Assembly (NCBI GenBank): GCA_965197455.1
Contig: OZ240208.1
Location: forward strand, 2,604,001 to 2,668,000
Direction: 5' to 3'
Length of the DNA stretch: 64,000 nt
DNA from: JAGWBD01 sp965197455
GTDB taxonomy: Bacteria > Chloroflexota > Anaerolineae > Aggregatilineales > Phototrophicaceae
Numbering within the stretch: position 1 is the first letter of the stretch; the number at the start of each line of letters is the position of its first letter. Shown here piece by piece: positions 9,461 through 17,461 of the stretch. Under the pieces are notes generated by a model. That model searched no databases. It was given only the letters and a program-made list of their open reading frames with translations, and had not been told where the DNA came from. A program made the position numbers and the translations under genes.

Positions 9461-11107
9461 TCAGGTCAGGGGGCGCGCCTGATGCTGCTGGCGCGTCTGC
9501 CAGGCGTCAATCCAGGTGGCGAATTCCTCACGCCGGCGCAGCGCTTCGCTCTCCTCGCGCCGCGCCAGCACCGCAGCCCGCTGACCTGAAATCTCGTCCT
9601 GCACCGTCAGTGGCCGCCCGACGCCGCTGAAGTTGTGCTCCGCGCCGTGGTCGTCGCCGATTAGTGAGATGAGCAGGTCGCCGCGATTCACAAGCATGTT
9701 GAGCGGGCCGTTGCGGTTGATGGTAACGCTGTCCACCTGGGACAGCAGAAACTGTTCATTTTCATCCTGCAGCCACATCGGTCGCCGGTGAATGATGCGC
9801 AGGGTCGTCTGGCCGATGAAGAGCATATCATTGCGCCAGTCCCAGTCGGACCAGTAGAGCCACAGCACACCGGCAGCGATGCCGCAGGCGCTGGCGATCA
9901 ACCCCGCCAGACCGAAGTCGGTCGCAACGTCAGGCAACAGCTGGATGAGGAAGAGGGCGGTGGCGCCGAGCAGGACGACCAGGGGCAGGAAGATGTGCGC
10001 CAGCCAGACCGAGAGATGCTTGCGATAGACGATGTTGCCCTGCGGATCGCTGAAGCGGGTGCTGAGCAGGCCCGGCGCAGCGTGGCTGGAGTAGCCCGGC
10101 GGCGCTGGCAGCGGCGACAGGGGGCCGCCCAACAGCAGCGTCTCCATGTCTTCCTCGACGGCCGCCTGCGCCCGCTCCTTCAGCCTGCGCTGAAACTCGA
10201 GCTGGTTGCGCAGGAGCAACTGCTGCAGGCCGTCGGGCCGGCTCATCATGGGCAGGGTCATGTTGCCGGAATCGCCGGCAGTGCGGATGAAGACGGTGCC
10301 ATAGTTGAAGACGCGGGCGAAGGTATCGCGCGTCGGGATGCTGAAGGTGACCTCGTGCACACTTTCCAGCGGCAGTTCGGCGAGCGTCTCCTCGAAGGCG
10401 AGGATCGTTTTCTCGCGCCGGATGACGCGCTGGTCGGTGATGATGAGGTGGTCGTTGTGCCATTCGGCCACCAGGTACAGCAGCCAGAGGCCCGGCAGGA
10501 ACAGCGCCCCGCCCGCCAGCGCCAGCGCGAGCGCGACATTGGGCGCGGCGGCGGCGGCGATGATCAGCAGCAGCGCCAGCAGGACGGGCCAGAAGGCATT
10601 GTGGCCCCAGGCCCAGGGATGACGCCGGCGCAGGGTGAGCACGCGTTCGCCGCGGCGCTGGCCGCGGAAAACGGCGAGTTCCGCAGCCGGGGCCGGCCCG
10701 GCGGCGTCTTGCACGTCCTGCAGGCCCGCCAGCAGGCGCGGGTCGCGCTGCACCAGCTCCTGCAGCGCCGCCCGCGTCAGCAGCAGCACCCAGGTGTCCG
10801 GCGCGCTGACGACCAGGCTTTCCCGCGCTGGCAGCTCATGGAAAAGCGCTTCCGCGCCGCGGTACGCGCCGGCGCGCAGTTCGGCGCCATGGTGCAGCGC
10901 GCCGTCCGTAGCCTGTTCCTGCACACGGGCCGCGCCGCTCGCCAGCAGCAGCAAGCCCGGCACAGGCTGGCCCTGCTGCAGGAGCGCGTCGCCTGGCTGG
11001 CAGTGCAGCGCCTGCATGGCCGCGGCCAGCGCCGCCTGCTGGTCGCTGTCCAGGCGCGCGAACAGCGCTGCGTTGCGGATGTGTTGCAGAATCGTGGACT
11101 CAGCCAT
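9461..11107 (-). CDS. Cyclic nucleotide-binding domain protein with two membrane-linked PH-like domains
   Basis: A 548-residue protein. Residues about 10-125 resemble a cNMP-binding (Crp-like) beta-roll with PGDALLQQGQPVPGLLLLASG and a degenerate phosphate-binding cassette. Two hydrophobic helices (about 172-213) follow, then a bacterial PH-like domain (about 215-300; HLIITDQRVIRREKTI, LPLESVHEV). A second pair of helices (about 372-425) is followed by a second PH-like copy (about 430-510; DMLFIGQTTLRIIHR, LSQVDSVTI). The duplicated PH units suggest a membrane-associated sensor or scaffold. Whether the N-terminal domain binds a nucleotide is unknown. The start overlaps the stop of the MarR gene by 8 bases, which suggests translational coupling. 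Confidence 0.75.
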   Translation of the reverse strand: MAESTILQHIRNAALFARLDSDQQAALAAAMQALHCQPGDALLQQGQPVPGLLLLASGAARVQEQATDGALHHGAELRAGAYRGAEALFHELPARESLVVSAPDTWVLLLTRAALQELVQRDPRLLAGLQDVQDAAGPAPAAELAVFRGQRRGERVLTLRRRHPWAWGHNAFWPVLLALLLIIAAAAAPNVALALALAGGALFLPGLWLLYLVAEWHNDHLIITDQRVIRREKTILAFEETLAELPLESVHEVTFSIPTRDTFARVFNYGTVFIRTAGDSGNMTLPMMSRPDGLQQLLLRNQLEFQRRLKERAQAAVEEDMETLLLGGPLSPLPAPPGYSSHAAPGLLSTRFSDPQGNIVYRKHLSVWLAHIFLPLVVLLGATALFLIQLLPDVATDFGLAGLIASACGIAAGVLWLYWSDWDWRNDMLFIGQTTLRIIHRRPMWLQDENEQFLLSQVDSVTINRNGPLNMLVNRGDLLISLIGDDHGAEHNFSGVGRPLTVQDEISGQRAAVLARREESEALRRREEFATWIDAWQTRQQHQARPLT

Positions 11108-11591
11108 GGCTTGAGTTCCCGCTCAGCGCCGCCGGCGTTGTGTCGCCAGGGGAGAGCTGGTTGACCAGCTCCAGATAGCGCGAGAGAAAGAACATCAATG
11201 CCTGACGTTCGTTGTCGCTGACCAGCTCCAGCAGGGCCTGCAGCTGCTCGAAAGCGTCATCGCGCACGGCCTCGAAGCGTTGCTGGCCGACGGCCGTGAG
11301 CCGGACGCTGACCGAGCGACCGTCCTGCGTGCTGCGCTGGCGGGTGACGAGCTGGCCGCTCTCCATGCGCTGCACAAGACCGGTCATGGTGGCGCGACTG
11401 AGGTGATGTTCGCGCGCAATCTGGCCAATGGGGCAGCTGCCCTCGTGCTCGATGAGAGTCTTGAGGACGAAAAACTGCGGCGGAGTCAAATCGTGGCGTG
11501 ACATGTGGACAGCGAGGCGCTTTTCGGCATCGGTGATGATGTCGAACAGCAGCGTCCAGAAAGTCGAGACATCCTGCTCAAGGTCGGCCAT
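11100..11591 (-). CDS. MarR-family transcriptional regulator
   Basis: A 163-residue winged-helix regulator from MADLEQDV. The MarR fold is recognisable: a dimerisation helix, then LTPPQFFVLKTLIEHEGSCPIGQIA, the recognition helix region HHLSRATMTGLVQRMESGQLV, and the wing RQRSTQDGRSVSVRLT. The in-frame ORF extends upstream to 11768, but the TACACT -10 box at 11599-11604 would place transcription initiation at or next to the ATG at 11591, so the short form is preferred. It is cotranscribed with the CNB/PH membrane protein, which it may control. Confidence 0.87.
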   Translation of the reverse strand: MADLEQDVSTFWTLLFDIITDAEKRLAVHMSRHDLTPPQFFVLKTLIEHEGSCPIGQIAREHHLSRATMTGLVQRMESGQLVTRQRSTQDGRSVSVRLTAVGQQRFEAVRDDAFEQLQALLELVSDNERQALMFFLSRYLELVNQLSPGDTTPAALSGNSSHG

Positions 11592-11598
11592 GCTGCCA

Positions 11599-11604
11599 GT
11601 GTAG
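11599..11604 (-). promoter_or_regulatory. Putative -10 box (TACACT) of a leaderless MarR transcript
   Basis: On the minus strand TACACT is preceded by TTGC and ends 7 bases before the ATG at 11591, so the expected transcription start coincides with the start codon. Confidence 0.45.
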
Positions 11605-11644
11605 CAAATCGCAGGCGCTGGCGCACGGCTCCGACCGTCTGTGC

Positions 11645-11650
11645 TACACT
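11645..11650 (+). promoter_or_regulatory. Putative -10 box (TACACT) for the PIN-toxin operon
   Basis: GTGCTACACT lies about 40 bases upstream of the ATG at 11687. It is the same box type as in the divergent MarR promoter 40 bases away. No -35 is evident. Confidence 0.45.
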
Positions 11651-11686
11651 GGGCAGGCTTGTCCACGGCGTCGAGGAGGTGCTGTG

Positions 11687-12292
11687 ATGTTGTCACGGCA
11701 ACAGCTGGAGTTGGTAAGGCAGCCGCAACAGTTTTTGAAACTACCTGAGCTTTCGGACTGGTCCCCAAAGCCGCTTCTGGCAGCCAGGCTGGAGGAACTT
11801 ACTGTGGCGACTGATGAACTTGGGAATGCTTGCGAAGTGGTTGAGGACCTGGTGAAGGTGTTTCGCATGGCTGGCCAGGATACAGAAGTTGCCAGGGCGG
11901 TTGACGACATCTTCAAAGACTATATCCATTTGAATCAGGTGGTCAGTCAGCTTGTCTGCCGGGTGGGCGAGGGTGCATGCAAGCTTGCCAGGGAAACCAG
12001 GGGATTCACCAGATTCGTGAATGGACAGCAAACAGATTGGCATTTCGGAGAGTTTGCCGCGCCTACAGAGAGACTTGAAAGCCGGACGCGGAAACTCGAG
12101 GCGAAAGCTCGTGAGCTGACACGGGAGTGGAACGACGGCCTGTTGCTTGAACTGTTCATCCACCTTGGCAAAGAGCGTCCTCTGACAACGGCAGAGAAAA
12201 TTCTACTGACTGATCTGTCGGTCATCCACACACCGGTCCTTAAGGACCCTTCAGACAGTCGGGCGGACTGGTATGACGAAGATGGCAGGTAA
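11687..12292 (+). CDS. Helical protein upstream of a PIN toxin, candidate antitoxin
   Basis: A 201-residue, mostly helical, charged protein of unrecognised family. It has two long amphipathic stretches, including TERLESRTRKLEAKARELTREW (about residues 126-147), which is predicted to form a coiled coil. The ATG at 11687 follows GAGGAGG by 7 bases, a strong ribosome binding site. Its 3' end overlaps the PIN gene by about 20 bases, the arrangement of type II toxin-antitoxin pairs. However, it is much longer than typical VapB antitoxins and shows no obvious DNA-binding motif. The region is lower in GC than its neighbours. The antitoxin role is inference from position. Confidence 0.5.
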   Translation: MLSRQQLELVRQPQQFLKLPELSDWSPKPLLAARLEELTVATDELGNACEVVEDLVKVFRMAGQDTEVARAVDDIFKDYIHLNQVVSQLVCRVGEGACKLARETRGFTRFVNGQQTDWHFGEFAAPTERLESRTRKLEAKARELTREWNDGLLLELFIHLGKERPLTTAEKILLTDLSVIHTPVLKDPSDSRADWYDEDGR

Positions 12293-12731
12293 CATCTTCG
12301 TTGATACCAACGTTCTTCTGCGTGCCACGTTTTCCGGAATGGAGCATCACGAAACCAGCAGGGAATGTATAAAACAGCTGCAGGCAAAATCCGGGCTTTG
12401 GATCAGCAATCAGATCGTTTGTGAATTTTATAGACAGGCCAGGAGGCCCGGAGTTGTAAGGGAAAATCTCTATCACAGGCGTATTGTCAGGGAGCTTGAG
12501 GTCCTGTTGCTGCGCTTTAGCCTGGCAGTAGAGGTTCAGGCCGTGCACGAGCAGCTCATGCAGCTTCTGCGCGACTCTTCGCTGGACATCCCTGGCCCCC
12601 TGGTCCATGATGCCAATATCGTTGCAACCATGCTGGCACATGAAATTTACACGCTGGTCACACGGGATGGTGACTTCCAGCGTTTTGACAAACAGATAAC
12701 GATTTTAACCCCGGCGGAGATTCTCCTCTGA
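12273..12731 (+). CDS. PIN-domain ribonuclease, VapC-like toxin candidate
   Basis: A 152-residue PIN domain with the expected acidic quartet: FVDTNVLL (Asp11), VCEFYRQ (Glu51), LVHDANIVAT (Asp113) and TRDGDFQRF (Asp132/Asp134). PIN proteins of this type cleave tRNA, rRNA or mRNA in a Mg-dependent way. The start at 12273 or 12282 overlaps the preceding gene, so translation is probably coupled. GC content is lower than in the rsmG gene that follows 50 bases later. Confidence 0.82.
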   Translation: MTKMAGNIFVDTNVLLRATFSGMEHHETSRECIKQLQAKSGLWISNQIVCEFYRQARRPGVVRENLYHRRIVRELEVLLLRFSLAVEVQAVHEQLMQLLRDSSLDIPGPLVHDANIVATMLAHEIYTLVTRDGDFQRFDKQITILTPAEILL

Positions 12732-12781
12732 GCGTTCAGAGTTGCAGCGCCGGCAATGCAGAAGGGTGTCTTCCGCACGCC

Positions 12782-13492
12782 ATGCAGCCGCTCGCTGACG
12801 AGGCCGCGCGCCTGTTCGGCATCCAGCTGACGGCGCCGCAACTGGCGCTAATGCAGCGTCACGCCGCTGAACTGGCGGACTGGAACCAGCGCGTCAACCT
12901 CACCGGCATCACCGAGCCACAGCAGGTGCGTGTGCGGCACTTCCTCGATTCGCTCTCGATTGCGGCACACATCCCGCTGCAGGAGGGCATGCGCCTCATC
13001 GACGTGGGCACCGGCGCCGGCTTCCCTGGCGTGCCGCTGCTCATCCTGTGTCCTGACATACAGGTCACGCTGCTGGACGCGACCGCCAAGAAGCTGCGCT
13101 TTCTGGATCATCTCATCAAGGTGCTGGGGTTGAGCGGCGTCAGCACGCTGCACGCCCGCGCCGAACAGGCCGGCCAGATGCCCGCGCAACGCGGCGCATA
13201 CGATCTGGTACTGGCGCGCTCGGTTGCGCGCATGCCGGCGCTGGCAGAATTTCTGTTGCCGCTGGCGCGGGTGGGCGGACAGTGCGTGGCCATGAAGGGC
13301 GGCGGCGCGCTGGAGGAGTTGCGCGACGCGGCGCGCGCCATCGGCCTGCTGGGCGGGCGACTCAACCGCGTCGAAAAGCTGCAGCTGCCGGGCGTCGCCC
13401 AGCCACACCACCTCATCATCCTCGACAAGGTGGCGCCCACGCCTGCCGCCTGGCCGCGGCAAGCGGGCACGCCCGCGCGCCAGCCACTGTGA
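12782..13492 (+). CDS. rsmG: 16S rRNA (guanine527-N7)-methyltransferase RsmG
   Basis: A 236-residue SAM-dependent methyltransferase (GidB family). The conserved N-terminal segment is NQRVNLTGITEPQQVRVRHFLDSL. Motif I is LIDVGTGAGFPGVPLLI, followed by VTLLDATAKKLRFLDHL and ARAEQ. The central DLVLARSVARMPALAEFLLPL segment is also family-specific. RsmG methylates G527 of 16S rRNA; loss of the activity gives low-level streptomycin resistance in several bacteria. The C-terminal 20 residues are Pro/Arg-rich and not conserved. The CorC-like gene follows on the same strand after 66 bases. Confidence 0.96.
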   Translation: MQPLADEAARLFGIQLTAPQLALMQRHAAELADWNQRVNLTGITEPQQVRVRHFLDSLSIAAHIPLQEGMRLIDVGTGAGFPGVPLLILCPDIQVTLLDATAKKLRFLDHLIKVLGLSGVSTLHARAEQAGQMPAQRGAYDLVLARSVARMPALAEFLLPLARVGGQCVAMKGGGALEELRDAARAIGLLGGRLNRVEKLQLPGVAQPHHLIILDKVAPTPAAWPRQAGTPARQPL

Positions 13493-13558
13493 GGCGTTTG
13501 CGGCTATTGTCTGTGGCTGCTATCTTGTGATGTATTCGCCAGCCAGACAGGGGAATAT

Positions 13559-14689
13559 GTGTTAGCGGCCGGGACAAGTGAGTTGTACGCCGTAACGGCC
13601 CTGCCCGGGGCTGCGGGTGAGGGGTCGCTACCGGCGCTGCTGCTGTACATGGCGTTCGCCCTGGGCGTGTCCTTCGTCTGTTCCCTGTGCGAGGCGGTGC
13701 TCTTTTCCAGTTCGCTGTCGCATATTGAAGTGCAGGTGCGCGCGGGGAAGCGCGCGGGCCGCCTGCTGCGCCAGCAGAAAGAAAACGTGGACCGGCCCAT
13801 CACGGCCATCCTGACGCTGAACACCATCGCCCACACGGTCGGCGCGGCCGGCGCAGGCGCCGAGGCGACGCTGCTGCTGGGCGACGAACTGTTCGGCGTC
13901 GTCACCGTGGTGCTGACCCTGCTCATCCTGGTGTTCTCCGAAATCATCCCCAAGACCATCGGCGCCGTCTACTGGAAGCCGCTGGCGTTGCCCGTCGCCT
14001 GGATCATCCAGGGCATGATTTTCATCTTCTATCCCTTCGTCACTGCCTTTGAGCGGCTGACGGGCCTGTTGACGCCGCGCGAAAAGGCGCCCACCGTCAC
14101 GCGTTCGGAGCTGGAGGTGCTGGCCGGCATCAGCAGCGGTGAAGGCGCGCTGGAGCAGCGCGAGCACGCCATCCTGACGAATCTGCTGCGCCTGGGGGAG
14201 GCCCAGGTGAGCGACATCATGACGCCGCGCACGGTCATGTTTGCACTGCAGGAGGACATGACGGTCGGCGAGGTGTTGAAGCGGCAGCGCGTCCTGCCCT
14301 ATTCGCGCATGCCGCTGTACAGCCAGTCCGCAGACGATGCGCGCAGCTTCGTGCTGCGCAGTGAGGTGCTGATGACGGCGGCCCGCGACGAGCATGGGCG
14401 CACGCTGAAGGACATGGCGCGCCCCTTGCACCCGGTGCCGGAGAACATGAGCGTGGCTGCGGTGCTGGACGAGTTCACGACGCGCGGCGAGCACATGTTT
14501 CTGGTGTTCGACGAATATGGCGGCACCGAGGGTCTGGTCACGATGGAGGACGCCATCGAGTCGCTCATCGGCGTTGAGATCACCGATGAATCGGACCTGG
14601 TGGCGGATCTGCGCCAGCTGGCTGGCCAGCGCTTCCAGCGGCAGCAGGAGCTGTTGGGGGCGATTCGCGGCGGGCGCGACGGGGACTAA
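13559..14689 (+). CDS. CNNM/CorC-type (hemolysin family) DUF21-CBS membrane protein
   Basis: 376 residues. The DUF21 transmembrane domain spans about residues 25-165, with LCEAVLFSSSLSHIEV, NTIAHTVGAAGAGAEA and VFSEIIPKTIGAVYW. A CBS pair follows at about 205-345 (VSDIMTPRTVMFAL and DEYGGTEGLVTMEDAIESLIG). Homologues (CNNM, CorB/CorC, YtfL-like) are Mg2+-related transporters or efflux regulators, and the CBS pair binds ATP-Mg. The C-terminal CorC_HlyC transporter-associated domain found in many relatives is missing; the protein ends soon after the second CBS. The GTG start at 13559 is supported by CAGGGGAA upstream. Confidence 0.86.
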   Translation: MLAAGTSELYAVTALPGAAGEGSLPALLLYMAFALGVSFVCSLCEAVLFSSSLSHIEVQVRAGKRAGRLLRQQKENVDRPITAILTLNTIAHTVGAAGAGAEATLLLGDELFGVVTVVLTLLILVFSEIIPKTIGAVYWKPLALPVAWIIQGMIFIFYPFVTAFERLTGLLTPREKAPTVTRSELEVLAGISSGEGALEQREHAILTNLLRLGEAQVSDIMTPRTVMFALQEDMTVGEVLKRQRVLPYSRMPLYSQSADDARSFVLRSEVLMTAARDEHGRTLKDMARPLHPVPENMSVAAVLDEFTTRGEHMFLVFDEYGGTEGLVTMEDAIESLIGVEITDESDLVADLRQLAGQRFQRQQELLGAIRGGRDGD

Positions 14690-14694
14690 AGCGG

Positions 14695-15876
14695 CTAGCC
14701 CTGGTCAAGCGTCAGCGTGAGGCGCAGCGCGCCGGTGGCCTCGCCGCCCGCGTGTCCCAGCAGCAGGCGGTAGGTTCCATCCGCCGGCAGCACATAGTCA
14801 TCGATGCGGGCATCGAAGGCGCCCGCGCCATCATCGTCCGCGATGAGCGCGGCGCCGGCATCATCCGTCAGCACCAGCAGGGAATCGACCTGTTCGTCGA
14901 TGACGCTAATGGCGCTGGCCCGCAGCGTGGCGCCGGCCGACCCCTCGAAGGGGAAGACGAAGATGCGTCCGGGCTGCATGTCCAGCGTGACCGGGCCGAC
15001 GCGTTCCAGCAGGTCAGGTTCGGTCAGCAGCTCGCTTTGAACGAAGTGCAGCCAGCGCAGGTAGTCGGCAGCGGCTGCCTGCTGGCTGTCCGTTTCCTGC
15101 AGCAGTAAACCGCGCATCAAATAGAAACCGCCGTTGTCCGGGTCGAGACGAATGGCAACGTCAAGGTCTCCAAGAGCGGCGCCGAGCGCGCCCTGGTCCG
15201 CCCGGAAGGCGGCCCGCTCGGCCCGTACAGCAGGGTCCTGCGGCGCCAGCACAACCGCCGCCCTGAAGTCCTCTTCCGCCGCACGGATGGCGCCCCGCTG
15301 TGCGTTGAAGTAGCCGCGCTCGAGCAGAATGTCGGCGTCCCCGGGCAGGAGCTCAACCAACGTTTCATAGTCTACGAGAGCAGCCTCGAACCGATTCTGG
15401 ACCGCCAGAATGCGCGCGCGCAGGCGACGGCTGCCCACATCCTCTGGCCAGACCTGGATGGCGGAGTCGAGATTCCTGAGGGCGGCGTCCATGCGATTCT
15501 GGCGTAGATAGATGTTGGCGCGGTCGAAGAAGATGTTCGCCTGGTTTTCGGGCCGGGCGCTGAAATCCAGCGCGCGTTCGTAGTCCTGCAACGCGCGGCC
15601 GTAATCGCCGTTCTGCGCATGGCTGATGCCACGACCGTGCCAGGCCTGGCTGACGGTGGGGTTGAAGAGCAGAAAGAGGGAATAATCCAGAATGGCCTGA
15701 CTGAAATCGCCGTTCCGGGTAGCGAGTGCGGCGCGTTCCAGCAAAGCGGTCAGGGCCACCAGCTCGCTGAGCGAAACGCCGCCTTCCGGCGCCGGTTGCT
15801 GCGGCTGTTGGGCAGCCAGTGGCAGCGAGGTCACCAGGATCAGTGCGCTGAGGAACAGTCTGGCCAGCGGGCGCAT
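14695..15876 (-). CDS. Secreted TPR-repeat protein with C-terminal PPC-like domain
   Basis: A 393-residue protein with a Sec signal peptide (ARLFLSALILVTSLPLAAQ). About six TPR units occupy residues 45-265, for example AWHGRGISHAQNGDYGRALQDYERAL and NIFFDRANIYLRQNRMDAALRNLDSAI. The last 100 residues resemble a bacterial pre-peptidase C-terminal (PPC) domain, with GRIFVFPFEGSAGATLRASA and VLPADGTYRLLLGHAGG. The TPR part probably scaffolds protein contacts outside the membrane. It is convergent with the CorC-like gene, with only 5 bases between stops. A TATACT box lies on the minus strand at about 15904-15909. Confidence 0.82.
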   Translation of the reverse strand: MRPLARLFLSALILVTSLPLAAQQPQQPAPEGGVSLSELVALTALLERAALATRNGDFSQAILDYSLFLLFNPTVSQAWHGRGISHAQNGDYGRALQDYERALDFSARPENQANIFFDRANIYLRQNRMDAALRNLDSAIQVWPEDVGSRRLRARILAVQNRFEAALVDYETLVELLPGDADILLERGYFNAQRGAIRAAEEDFRAAVVLAPQDPAVRAERAAFRADQGALGAALGDLDVAIRLDPDNGGFYLMRGLLLQETDSQQAAAADYLRWLHFVQSELLTEPDLLERVGPVTLDMQPGRIFVFPFEGSAGATLRASAISVIDEQVDSLLVLTDDAGAALIADDDGAGAFDARIDDYVLPADGTYRLLLGHAGGEATGALRLTLTLDQG

Positions 15877-15974
15877 GGGCGCTCCCTGTGAAGATTGCCA
15901 TCAGTATACAACAGTGGGTGCGTGGCGGCGGGCGGGAGCGCAATCTGCTCATCACACTCTCGCATAACAGCAAA

Positions 15975-16006
15975 GGGCTCCGACTCCCTGGGGGGAGCCG
16001 GAGCCC
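15975..16006 (-). terminator. Intrinsic terminator-like hairpin after hsp20
   Basis: A 13-bp near-perfect inverted repeat (GGGCTCCGACTCC / GGAGCCGGAGCCC, one G-T mismatch) with a 6-base loop. On the minus strand it is followed by TTTGCTGTT. It starts 20 bases after the hsp20 stop and separates it from the TPR gene. Confidence 0.7.
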
Positions 16007-16025
16007 GGTTGTTCTGTGGCGTCGC

Positions 16026-16433
16026 TTACTGGCTGGCGGCGCCGGCGCTGACGGCAATGCGCTGCGGCCGCTGCTCTTCAGTCTTCGGCAGGCGCAGGTT
16101 CAGCACGCCGTGCACGCAGCTGGCCTCGGCGCCATTGATGTCGACCGGGACGTTCAGGGTCAGCCGACGCTCGAAGCGGCCGTGGAAGCGCTCCTGCAGG
16201 ACGAAGTCGATATCCCCGGCGGGGGCCTGCAGCTCGCCGCGGATGGTGAGCACGTCTTCGTTCAGGGTGATCTCGACGTCTTCCGCGCGCAGGCCGGCGA
16301 CCGAAGCCGTCAGAAAGAGCGCGTCTTCGGTGATCCAGGCGTCGACGGGCAGGCGCAGCGCCATTGCGTTGTCGCCGCTGCCCAACTGCTTGCGGGCAAA
16401 GCGTACGTGGGGGAAAGTCTGGCGTACCAACAT
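16026..16433 (-). CDS. Hsp20/alpha-crystallin small heat-shock protein
   Basis: A 135-residue protein whose core is an alpha-crystallin domain (about residues 28-120). It includes LPVDAWITEDALFLTASVAGL, EDVLTIRGEL, RFHGRFERRLTLNVPVDI and the signature HGVLNLRLPK. The short C-terminal tail RPQRIAVSAG contains an I-x-V-type oligomerisation motif. Small heat-shock proteins hold unfolding clients for refolding by DnaK/ClpB. A strong hairpin terminator follows. No CIRCE or other heat-shock operator is evident upstream. Confidence 0.93.
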   Translation of the reverse strand: MLVRQTFPHVRFARKQLGSGDNAMALRLPVDAWITEDALFLTASVAGLRAEDVEITLNEDVLTIRGELQAPAGDIDFVLQERFHGRFERRLTLNVPVDINGAEASCVHGVLNLRLPKTEEQRPQRIAVSAGAASQ

Positions 16434-16543
16434 GATGTAACTCCCTTGATAATTTCATCATCGATGCAGGCAGTATCGCAGGCGCGCGCAAGAATCTTCC
16501 AGGCGGGACGTAAGCGGAATGTCAGAAGGCTGTTGGAGCTGTA

Positions 16544-17203
16544 TCAGCGGGTGGGCAGGGCCAGCACCTGGCGCAGGCGCCCCTCAAATTCGCTGAGAAT
16601 CATGGCGGTCGCGCCCCACACCATCTGCTGCCCAAGGGCGTACCAGGGGATGCGCAGCGCGCGCCCGTTGATGTGTCGCTGCGACTGACGCTTGTGTTCT
16701 GCGCAGAACAGCTGCGTCAGCGGCACCGGCAGCACTTCGGCGACTTCCGCGGCGCGGGGACGAAAGCGGGGCGCGGCGGCCAGGGCTCCCACCACGGGAC
16801 GCACCAGGTAGTTGCTGGGGGGAATGTAAAGCTCGTCCAGCTGGCCGAGCAGTTGCACGGCGCTGGCGGGCACGCCCAGCTCCTCCTGCGTTTCGCGCAG
16901 CGCCGTCGCCGTGGGGTCGGCGTCGGCGGGGTCGCGGCGACCACCCGGCAGGCTGATTTGGCCGCTGTGGCCGCGCAGATCAGCAGCGCGGCGCGTCAGC
17001 ACAAAATACAGCGCGGAAGCCTGTGGCCAGAGCAGCAGCAGCACGGCGGCCTGACGCGGCTGTGTGTTGGTGGGCGGGTAAAGCTGCCGCGACTCAGGCA
17101 CCATCGGGGCGCGGGCGGCCGCCACATCAAAGTGTGGCAGTTGCAGCGCCTCACGGACAGCGGTGAGGGTCAGCGCATTGTGCGACGGGATGTCAGCGCG
17201 CAT
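16544..17203 (-). CDS. NUDIX hydrolase, CoA pyrophosphatase-like
   Basis: About 219 residues. The NUDIX box is GQISLPGGRRDPADADPTATALRETQEELG, matching G-x5-E-x7-REUxEExGU with the usual CoA pyrophosphatase spacing. The preceding SGQISLPGG and following LDELYIPPSNYLVRPVVG fit the NUDT7/8-NudL group. It would split CoA or acyl-CoA into phosphopantetheine and 3',5'-ADP; the exact substrate is inferred. The ATG at 17203 overlaps the end of the upstream 87-residue gene by 11 bases, making it the last gene of the E2/JAB/E1 operon. Confidence 0.85.
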   Translation of the reverse strand: MRADIPSHNALTLTAVREALQLPHFDVAAARAPMVPESRQLYPPTNTQPRQAAVLLLLWPQASALYFVLTRRAADLRGHSGQISLPGGRRDPADADPTATALRETQEELGVPASAVQLLGQLDELYIPPSNYLVRPVVGALAAAPRFRPRAAEVAEVLPVPLTQLFCAEHKRQSQRHINGRALRIPWYALGQQMVWGATAMILSEFEGRLRQVLALPTR

Positions 17204-17456
17204 ACCAGGCGCGACGCTTGCGCAGTGACACGCCGGCCTCGGCGTCGCTGCGACGGGCGGTGCGCACCCGGCCACGCGCGTCGATGTGCACCTGGCCGGC
17301 ATCCTGCAACCGAGCGAACTCTTCGGGGGTGACGGCCGGGGCGGGCTCGCCGCCCAGGTTGCGCGCCTGTTCGATGTCCTCTGGCGCCGGTTGCTCGCTC
17401 AGGCGTTCACGGCGCTCCTCCAGGTCGTCAGCTCCGGAGTCAGGTCTCTCATCCAT
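17193..17456 (-). CDS. Small charged protein within the E1/E2/JAB operon, unknown function
   Basis: An 87-residue protein of no recognised family. It has an acidic N-terminal half (DERPDSGADDLEERRERLSEQ), a middle segment TPEEFARLQDAGQVHIDARGR and an Arg-rich C-terminus ending WYAR. It does not end in Gly-Gly and shows no convincing beta-grasp pattern, so it is unlikely to be the missing ubiquitin-like modifier. An internal LGG occurs about 36 residues in. The ATG at 17456 sits 8 bases after GAGGAG at the end of the E1 gene; a GTG at 17465 is an alternative. Tight spacing to both neighbours argues that it is a real gene. Confidence 0.6.
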   Translation of the reverse strand: MDERPDSGADDLEERRERLSEQPAPEDIEQARNLGGEPAPAVTPEEFARLQDAGQVHIDARGRVRTARRSDAEAGVSLRKRRAWYAR

Positions 17457-17461
17457 AACAC

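Noticed and set aside
9788..11164. 458-codon open frame on the plus strand
   Set aside because: It is antisense to the CNB/PH protein gene and Gln/Arg-rich shadow sequence.
17193..17456. Small operon protein as the ubiquitin-like modifier
   Set aside because: It ends in Trp-Tyr-Ala-Arg rather than Gly-Gly and shows no beta-grasp strand pattern. It could only serve after processing, for which there is no evidence.
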